Made by a program: the position numbers and the translations under genes. DNA of 64,000 nucleotides from Ilyonectria destructans (Eukaryota; Ascomycota; Sordariomycetes; Hypocreales; Nectriaceae): assembly GCA_020740775.1 (NCBI GenBank), contig JAHEWK010000012.1, positions 1,798,001-1,862,000 of the forward strand. Reading direction: 5' to 3'. Positions 57,154-64,000 of this stretch are shown here, one piece after another; positions within the stretch are counted from its first letter, which is position 1; every line of letters starts with the position of its first letter. The notes beneath the pieces were generated by a model. It saw nothing but the letters and a program-made list of their open reading frames with translations. It did no database searches and had not been told where the DNA came from.

Positions 57154-57819
57154 GGTTCATAGAATAGATAGAAGTGGCTGCTTAAGTGAGTCTTGTTTAT
57201 TATCGATGATTTGAAAGGAGGTGGATGGCAGGAATGGGTAAGAGAGAAAGCCGAGTGGTATTTAAAAGGCTTGTTACTCAGGACTAAGTTGATTTTCAAC
57301 ATTGTTAGTAATCACAAACTCTACGGAGCGGCGCTCATATTGATTTTTTTATCAGCTTATTTGTCATCCGCAGCGGGACTCACGGATTTCACCATATGTC
57401 GTGTTGTAGCAGAACTTCAACCCTTCAGTGTTGAGAGGGATCTGTATTGTGCCATGATTAAAACGTCATAAAGCTGGTCAGAAACTCCTTTCGGCTAGAG
57501 TTCCGGAGTCCCACAAATAATCACGACGACTTCCTCTAATTTGGCTAGCGTTCCGGAGCCCTCAAGGCAGGTCAACTTATTCTGATTTGTTCTTCAGGGT
57601 TTAATAATGACTGACCTACCTTAATTCGGCTAGCATTCCGGAGCCTTCAACTTTAATTTGTAAACCAGAGTGCCGAGTACACCTCGTATTGTTTCGGAAT
57701 TGTCTGATGGTCAAACACCTAGCAGCTCGTTCTCCGACTATTACATATTGCACTGTTCATCCCTCGTGTTTAAGTCCCCATATCATTCCTACCATCTCAT
57801 GAATCATTTCCATCGCACA
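57154..57819. promoter_or_regulatory. divergent promoter of NmrA-like and SDR genes with motif repeats
   Basis: Contains three copies of GGCTAGNNTTCCGGAG(T/C)C at 57493-57510, 57543-57560 and 57628-57645 (written on this strand), spaced 50 and 85 bp. No coding sequence. Confidence 0.5.
57493..57645. repeat. three copies of the CTCCGGAACGCTAGCC motif
   Basis: Copies read GGCTAGAGTTCCGGAGTC, GGCTAGCGTTCCGGAGCC and GGCTAGCATTCCGGAGCC. Similarity extends beyond the core in the third copy, which matches the array at 63868-64000 over about 33 bp when reversed. Confidence 0.65.
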
Positions 57820-58602
57820 ATGGCCCGCATTCTCATCACCGGTTCTGCCGACGGCTTTGGCCTCGAGGCTGCCCGTCAGTTGGTGCAACGCGAGCACACC
57901 GTTTACTTGCACGCCCGCAATGCCAAGCGTGCTGCTGATGCCAAGGCGGCCTGTCCCGGCGCGGCTGGAGTATTTGTTGCGGACCTGTCCAACGTTTCGG
58001 AGACAAAGAAGCTCGCCGAAGAAGTCAATGCTACCGGGTACTTTGACGCCATCATCCTCAACGCCGGCATGCTCTACGGTCCCTTCCGCAAGACGGCTGA
58101 TACTGGCATCCCGGCTATGGTTGTTGTCAACGTCCTGGCCCCCTATATTCTCGCCAGCCTCTTGAACCCCCCCAAGCGACTCATCTTCATTTCCTCTCAA
58201 CTGCACCGCGATGCCACCAATCTCAGCGCCGATGATATCTTTTGGTTGGAGCGTGGCGAGAGTGCTTTCCAGGACTTCCCCGCCTATTGCGATTCCAAGC
58301 TGCATGTGATGCTGCTTGCGAATGCCGTTGCGAGAAGACTCAAGAACACGTCAGTTCTCTCGGTTCACCCGGGATGGGTTGCCACCAAGGTTGGCGGCGA
58401 GGGGGCCCCAGACAAGTTAGAGGACGGTGTGGAGACGTACGTCATGTTGGCTGAAGGGGACTACGATCAGAGTCTCACTGGGAAGTACTTTGACCCTAAC
58501 CGAACGCAAGGCACTCCTCTTCCCTTGTCAGGAGATGTGAACTTGCAGGATAAGGTCGTTGAAGCGTGCGAGAGAGTTGTTGATCTGAAGCTTCCCGCCT
58601 AG
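57820..58602 (+). CDS. short-chain dehydrogenase/reductase
   Basis: An intronless 260-residue protein from the ATG at 57820 (an in-frame ATG at 57799 is an alternative, adding seven residues). SDR landmarks: ILITGSADGFGLEAA for the cofactor, LHARNAKRA after strand 2 with an arginine suited to NADP, LNAGM, serine in IFISSQLH, and catalytic YCDSK. The C-terminal part ending in VVDLKLPA is typical of retinol dehydrogenase/WW-domain-oxidoreductase-like fungal SDRs. Substrate unknown. Neighbours are other oxidoreductases. Confidence 0.88.
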   Translation: MARILITGSADGFGLEAARQLVQREHTVYLHARNAKRAADAKAACPGAAGVFVADLSNVSETKKLAEEVNATGYFDAIILNAGMLYGPFRKTADTGIPAMVVVNVLAPYILASLLNPPKRLIFISSQLHRDATNLSADDIFWLERGESAFQDFPAYCDSKLHVMLLANAVARRLKNTSVLSVHPGWVATKVGGEGAPDKLEDGVETYVMLAEGDYDQSLTGKYFDPNRTQGTPLPLSGDVNLQDKVVEACERVVDLKLPA

Positions 58603-59926
58603 TTTGAAATAGCCGTAGCGACAGGGGTACCCCTCACAGCGAACAATCAATCAACACACTACTGCTGCTCATTATCGTTTACCTGATCTTTGACCCTGTT
58701 AGCACGCTCAGTGCGACAGGTATGAGGTGGTAGAAGGCGGCCAGCTTGGTGGTTCTAGCCACCTTGGAACAGAACCACCCTAACAAACTGTGACAAATGT
58801 TCAATCTATGCGTGGTACGTATTCACTGCAATGGCTCTCCAGCCTGGCAAATGACTACTCCTTTTCACAAGTAAAACAAGTGCATTCACTACACAGCCCA
58901 AATTTGTTTCTGCAAACTAACACTTTCCATTTCGATACACCTCTACCTTCATCTTTCAGCTGATCTCAGGGCAACTTCACTTGATCACTTTCTTTAACGT
59001 ATTAAGCACATCAGCCTCCGTTGCAGACTCAATCCCAAGCTCTTTATTATCGACCTTCTCAAATTTCCCGCCGCAAGAAGGATCCATGATGACCTGGGTG
59101 ACGAAGATCATCACGACATCCATACTGAAGTCCCCGGCTGCCAGCTTGCTGTTAGTATCTGCAATCATTTCCGTCAAGCCGACAACACTCGGGCCACGTC
59201 ATTCCAACCAATGTTTTTACAAATTCACACCGACAGTTCCACCAGGAGGCCGACAAAGTCCCGCCAATTATACGAAAACCAATTTGGTGGCACACCGCTT
59301 GTCATGATCGATCATCTTGACTCTGACCATCACGGCTCCAGACTACCAGAGTTAGAGTTCTAAGGGCAAAGTTTCATTAGTGAAGTCGCTTTCGGGTTCG
59401 ACAGACATGCGAAGTCTGACTAACTCCGTCCTGGCTCCGTACCTAATAACTGTTGCGGACATAGTGTTCGAGACAAGCGAAAATCTGTCTAACTCCGTAC
59501 CTAACTACGTGCCTAACTCCTCAGCAGCTATCATCGTTTTCTATGCTGGCCAAGAGAATTGGTCCGACTAGCCCCATGAGGCCATATATACAGATGTTAA
59601 CAACGAACTTGCGTTAGTCCAGGCAGAATCAACAACCAACCCTCCCCGTCGAGCGGGGCTGCAAGGCATCCTAGATCAATGCAATCATTAAGCTTCTGAA
59701 CTAAACTTCAATTAGACGATATCCTTCTAGCTCACTCAGCCTAGCCATATCCAACAATTAAGACATGAAGAGTATTACGAGGAAAGCAATGTATGGATCA
59801 AAGAGTGTGTTCACCTAGCCCAGGTGGCATGTACTGACGGAGGGCACAGACATGGTGTATATCCAGAGCCAGGGAAAATGACCCCTGTAATGTACCACGC
59901 AAAAATAATGGCGGCTAGTGCTCAGT
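58603..59926. other. intergenic region with a possible gene fragment
   Basis: Around 59360-59560 there are irregular repeats of CTAACTCCGTACC/CTAACTACGTGCC. Apart from the fragment at 58977-59168, no gene is seen. Confidence 0.4.
58977..59168 (-). pseudogene. possible small protein or C-terminal gene fragment
   Basis: Sixty-three codons from the ATG at 59168, beginning MIADTNSKLAAGDFSMDVVM, with balanced hydrophobic/charged composition and an end LNTLKKVIK that looks like a real helical C terminus. A stop lies shortly upstream in frame, and I found no splice partner. It could be the last exon of a decayed gene. Family not recognised. Confidence 0.3.
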
Positions 59927-61219
59927 TTATATCTTGTAAACCAACTTCTCTGCGCTGACCGGCCGGAGATAAGCCTCCATGCTCCGCCGTAAACCATCGC
60001 TGGAGACCAAAGACGATTGCCGAAGCACGCTGAAACCATCGGAGGCAATCTTCTCGATTCCACCTGGCATAACACGAATAGGAACTGATTGGAGGACGTT
60101 GAAATCTGAAGCCGCACCCTGACCGATAAACTTGAAGAAAGCAGCTGCGAATTCGCGCGCCTCCTGATTCGCGGGCAGATGGGCACCTTTGCATACGCGT
60201 TAGACAGCAATCGCGCCAGGGTGAGAACGATAATACACTTACCATGGTATTCAATCCCGACTCCAAGGCCCTCCCAAACCGCGCCGATGACAGGTTTAAT
60301 CTCCAAGGCAGTCACATCAAAGTTGCCAATACTAGGAGTCCGGTAGGCGGCAAACTTGCCGTTGGCGCTCAATGTACTCTCGACATCAGCAACTGTTGAA
60401 CCAGATGATACGGCGTCAATTGCATAAAGAACACCGCTGCCTCCGGTTGCCTGGCGGACCTCCTCTGTCCAGCTAGATTTTCTGTAATCGACCAACATGT
60501 CGTACCGGTACGGCGCCTCCCGTAACATGGCGTGCTTTGAGGCGCTGACGACCCCGATGAGCCGAATCTTTTTACCTGCAGTCCTTTCCGCGATACGGAC
60601 CAGCTGGGCTGCAAAAAGGCCAACATTGGTTGTCGAACCGTATATCAGGACGTTCACGGGCTGTTCTTGTTCTACGCCCTCAAACGTTGGGGTCCCGTAA
60701 AACGGACACGGAAAGCCCATGCGGTAGAAGAGACCTTGCGCAGCCGTGAGACCACACAAACTGACCGTGGCGGCGTTTTCCAACGGCACGTTGACTGCAA
60801 CGATCCAAGTCAGGTCGTAGTCAGACACAACGTACTCGGCATAGGCACCGGGACGGTCATTGGCAGAGTTTGCTGTGGTGTATTAGATACGGCTGTGCCC
60901 CAAAGGGAGGAGAAGAGCGCTTACCGCCTTGAACAAGCCCAGCGACACGCGCGCCGACCACTGCCCGCGGGTCGTCCACGCTTCTGAGATCCTCGCCGAT
61001 AGCGGCCACGACCCCAGCGAAATCCGACCCTACCACACGGGTATCCTGAAGAGCCAACGGATGATCCACGTTCATCACGTCCACCGAATTGAGCGCGACG
61101 GCTTGAACCCGAACAAGGATCTGCTTCGGCCCAGGGACTGGCACGGGGACATCTTCGACGGCTAGGGACTGCGTTTTAGGCCTGAAGATCAGAGCCTTCA
61201 TGGTAGTGCTGGCCGCCAT
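59927..61219 (-). CDS. medium-chain reductase of the trans-acting enoyl reductase type
   Basis: Three exons on the minus strand join in phase: 61219-60925, 60872-60243 and 60186-59927, giving 394 residues. The MDR fold shows PGPKQILVRVQAVALNSVDVMN, VVGSDFAGVVAAIG, ANDRPGAYAEYVVSD (join 1), and the dinucleotide loop VLIYGSTTNVGLFAAQLVRIA. No structural-zinc cysteines are present, as expected for the zinc-free enoyl-reductase/toxin-biosynthesis (TOXD/LovC-like) branch. Relatives work with highly reducing polyketide synthases or as stand-alone double-bond reductases. No synthase lies in this window. A CTCCGGAACGCTAGCC-type motif occurs about 410 bp upstream. Confidence 0.88.
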
Positions 61220-62501
61220 GACTATTCTTTAAGTCCAGTTGTTCTAGATTCAGGAAGAAAACTCTGCACACAGAGCTGGAAGAACTTGGTATTCAGCCAA
61301 GTTTCGCCGACACCTCTGAATCGATGTTGCAGAATTCAAGCCAAGGCGGCAAAAGCTCCCTCGGAGACGTTGTTTTATACCCCTTTCTCTTGTGGGATAT
61401 CCGTATATCGAGGATGTCCTTGGAATTCTTTGCTGCTTATCGGTGCTTGAGCGGACTATCCAACAAATCCAGCACCAGCGCACCAGCACACACATAGCCA
61501 CACGATGGAGCAATACAATCAATTTGACCCAATCAGACAGAATCGACGTCTAAACACGCACGGACTCTACGCCCAAAATTTACGACGAGATATCCCCCGG
61601 TCTCAAACCAAAAGTTAGAGTTGAACGTCCGGAACGCTAGCCTAATGTAGACACACTGAGTTGGCGGTGGGATGATTTCGTGCGAATAGCAAGGTCTGCT
61701 TTTTAATCCACGGCATCATCGGTTGAAATAAGTGCAGTAAGGGCTTCATACTAAATGGGTGGTCAGCCTCCAGACGGTTCTCCGTGATGCGGACCATGCC
61801 AACAATTATCTGTATCCATTTCGAAATCGATCTATGCGAAAGCCCGCCTCCCCCTAGTGGTGAAACGAGGCCAGCCGTCTAGGGATGGTTTCCCTTGCCG
61901 GCCACGGAAGCTTCGGGGAGTCGCGTATTGTAATTCGTCTTGGATGGAGTTATACTGGAGAGGGCCGGGGCAAGGAACCCGCGAGTTATTGCGATGAGTA
62001 AGCTGCAGAGCCGCAATTCCTTCGTCGGTAAATGACCACTACGGAACGCCAGTAGGACACGTTAATCCACAGAACATAGGCACGAACGTGTACCCGGATG
62101 GATTCGGTTGGTAACCCATGACAGAAGTAACTTATTGGGGCGCATGCTCGCTGTCAGACCTCAAGAGCATCATATCCAACGGTCGACGACCTATGAGAAA
62201 TAAGTTCGCCGGGGTAATGTTGCGCCGGTTCGATCAGCGCGGCAGAGTGCCGGCGGACTCCGCAGCTTGGATGAAAAAGGGGCCCCCTTTCTAACAAACT
62301 CCGCAGCCAGGGACCTGAAAGTCGGAGAGGCGATGCCGAAAGATGCTAATATGTTTGTTTATATAATCCCTTAAGGCCGGCGCCCACATCCTGTTGAGAT
62401 TGTCACAGTATTTTCTAGCCAATTTCATTTGCTATTCATAATAAAAACCGTCTTAGCGGGTTAAGGAGCAGCATCTAATCCAATATTCCAATATCGTAGC
62501 A
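61220..62501. promoter_or_regulatory. divergent promoter between two medium-chain reductases
   Basis: 1.28 kb with no gene. It contains the motif TCCGGAACGCTAGCC at 61628-61642 and a TATA-like TATATAAT at 62360-62367, about 140 bp before the right-hand start. Confidence 0.45.
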
Positions 62502-63497
62502 ATGGCAACAACCAAGGCATGGCAGTATACGAATATCCGTGACGGCCTCGAAAAATCTCTCAACATAAACGTATCCGCACCTGCGCCATCCAAAGCATCG
62601 CTCTCGAAGGGCCAAATCCTCGTGCGAGTCATCTCCGCCGCCCTGAATCCCGCCGACTACAAGCTCCCGGAGATCAGCCTAATAAGAATGCTCATGATCC
62701 AAAATCCCGCGACACCAGGGTTCGACTTCTGCGGACGCGTTGTGGCCACCCATGGTTCCGACCAGGATATGCGCGAAGGACAACTTATTTTCGGAGCGCT
62801 CTCGCCATTATCAAAGTACGGCACCCTCAGCGAACTCACTGTCGTCCCAGCCTCCCAGTGCACTATACTGCCAGATGGCGTCGATCCGAACCACGCCGCG
62901 GCGGTGGGTACAGCCGGCCTGACTGCTTATCAGTCTCTACTACTGGGCAAAACCAAGGAAGGGTCTAGAGTTTTCATTAATGGAGGCAGCGGAGGAACGG
63001 GCACCTTCGGTATACAACTAGCGAAGGCCATGGGCGCCCATGTAACCACGACCTGCTCTACGGCAAATATGGGCCTGTGTCGGCAGCTGGGTGCGGACAG
63101 CGTGCTGGACTACAAGCAAGTCGACGTCATCTCGGAGCTGGGGAAGTGGGGGCAGGTTTTCGATCTTGCAGTCGATAACGTTGGCACCCCGGACTTATAC
63201 GAGACCAGCCACCACTTCCTCAAACCCGACGGGAAATTCGTACAGGTCCATTTCAACTTTTCGGCCATCCGCCGGAGGCTACAGCCAGCATGGTTGGGGG
63301 GTGGGTCGAGGCAGTTTATTATTGTTGCGGTCAAGACGAAGATGGAAGACCTATCACGGATTGGGCAATGGCTAGAGGAAGGCAAGGTGAAACCTGTTGT
63401 CCAGATATTCGAGTGGGAGGATGTGCCGAAAGCATATGCGAAGATTAAGTCGGGACGCACAGTAGGGAAGGTTGTTGTCCGCGTCTCAACTTTGTGA
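62502..63497 (+). CDS. zinc-free medium-chain quinone/enoyl reductase (QOR-like)
   Basis: An intronless 331-residue protein. MDR signatures: GQILVRVISAALNPADYKL, TPGFDFCGRVVATHG, YGTLSELTVV, GTAGLTAYQSL, and the cofactor loop INGGSGGTGTFGIQLAKAMG. It lacks the zinc-binding residues of alcohol dehydrogenases, so it is a quinone oxidoreductase/zeta-crystallin-type NADPH reductase. Typical activity is reduction of quinones or of activated C=C bonds. Same general family as the gene at 59927-61219 but clearly not a recent duplicate. Confidence 0.88.
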   Translation: MATTKAWQYTNIRDGLEKSLNINVSAPAPSKASLSKGQILVRVISAALNPADYKLPEISLIRMLMIQNPATPGFDFCGRVVATHGSDQDMREGQLIFGALSPLSKYGTLSELTVVPASQCTILPDGVDPNHAAAVGTAGLTAYQSLLLGKTKEGSRVFINGGSGGTGTFGIQLAKAMGAHVTTTCSTANMGLCRQLGADSVLDYKQVDVISELGKWGQVFDLAVDNVGTPDLYETSHHFLKPDGKFVQVHFNFSAIRRRLQPAWLGGGSRQFIIVAVKTKMEDLSRIGQWLEEGKVKPVVQIFEWEDVPKAYAKIKSGRTVGKVVVRVSTL

Positions 63498-63579
63498 TTT
63501 TACTTTGTCTGCCTTTTTCTTTTATCCGGCTCTATCCTATTCATATAGAAAAAGGCACCTTATACTTAGGTGTATCATT

Positions 63580-63690
63580 AATGAAATCACTGTTCTGACT
63601 TCTGTTTCAAATTCTGTATAGTTATGTACTTACATAAGTGTGATAAGGGACTTTGTCTATTAATTATAATTACAGTCTCTTGCCTCTTCG
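63580..63690. repeat. dispersed LTR-like repeat, third copy
   Basis: ATGAAATCACTGTTCTGAC to ACAGTCTCTTGCCTCTTC; the copy closest in sequence to 37851-37980. Confidence 0.6.
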
Positions 63691-63867
63691 AACTTAGCAC
63701 AGAAGGCCTGGAATACCATTAACTTGGTATTGTACTACTCTATGCAGTCATACGCAGGCCTATTGGCTGACTCAATAGTAGAAACCAGTTGCTGTCCAGT
63801 AGTCCAGGCGGGAACAGGAGGGTATAGGGTATGCTCAGAGCCCGAGTATCGGTGGCCCAGAAATCAA

Positions 63868-64000
63868 GCTTAGACACTCCGGAACGCTAACCATTTCAGA
63901 GCAAGCCCTTATGATGGAGACTCCGCAACGCTTACCTGATCAAGGCAAGCTTATGTCGTCTGAGACTCCGGAACTCTAGCCGAATTCAGGCAAGTCGAGG
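63868..64000. repeat. ~45-bp tandem repeat built on CTCCGGAACGCTAGCC
   Basis: Three units whose CTCC begins at 63877, 63921 and 63966 (44- and 45-bp spacing). Each has the core followed by a spacer containing CAAG. The array continues past the window edge, so its full length is unknown. Confidence 0.65.

Overview
The window is nuclear DNA of a filamentous ascomycete (Pezizomycotina). The protein genes carry short introns of about 45-110 nt with GTAAGT-type donors, CTAAC-like branch sites and AG acceptors. Gene families are typical of these fungi: Zn2Cys6 regulators, a CFEM/PTH11-type receptor, MFS sugar porter, questin-oxidase-like and averufin-oxidase-like enzymes. A Tad-type LINE is present, and one 9-kb block is so AT-rich that it must be repeat-induced point mutation (RIP) or a very similar process. 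Exon joins given here were worked out by hand by matching reading phase and family motifs; there is no transcript evidence.

Left part (0-20.5 kb). Two S33-family alpha/beta hydrolases, one secreted-looking and one membrane-anchored, flank an unrecognised minus-strand gene that is broken by a 5'-truncated Tad-like LINE with a clean 15-bp target duplication. Next come a GFA/CENP-V-like zinc protein and an SDR in divergent arrangement, an ABM monooxygenase, an 820-residue Zn2Cys6 regulator, a questin-oxidase-like Baeyer-Villiger enzyme and an averufin-oxidase-A-like protein. These look like polyketide-tailoring functions with a regulator but no synthase in view.

Middle (21.5-37.2 kb). This looks like a catabolic island: a truncated dienelactone hydrolase, a class II aldolase, a cytoplasmic TAXI-type solute-binding protein, a zinc alcohol dehydrogenase, a secreted GH79 glucuronidase-like enzyme, a regulator with two tandem Zn2Cys6 clusters, a sulfatase and a sugar transporter. 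The sulfatase/transporter promoter holds five tandem copies of a CreA-like site. Together they suggest uptake and breakdown of a sulfated or uronic-acid-containing glycoside.

RIP block (about 37.8-46.9 kb). No genes remain. It contains a 7.6-kb Ty3/gypsy-like element (two 175-bp LTRs, pol on the minus strand, active-site YLDD mutated to YLNN). A younger, GC-normal 381-bp solo LTR with a TTTTA duplication is nested inside it.

Right part (47-64 kb). Immediately next to the RIP block lies the most interesting locus: a 1121-residue TPR-CHAT protease head-to-head with a 266-residue gasdermin-like protein, a probable two-gene programmed cell death module. Beyond it are a CFEM receptor, an NmrA-like protein, an SDR and two medium-chain reductases. 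Short repeats built on the core CTCCGGAACGCTAGCC are scattered between the last four genes.
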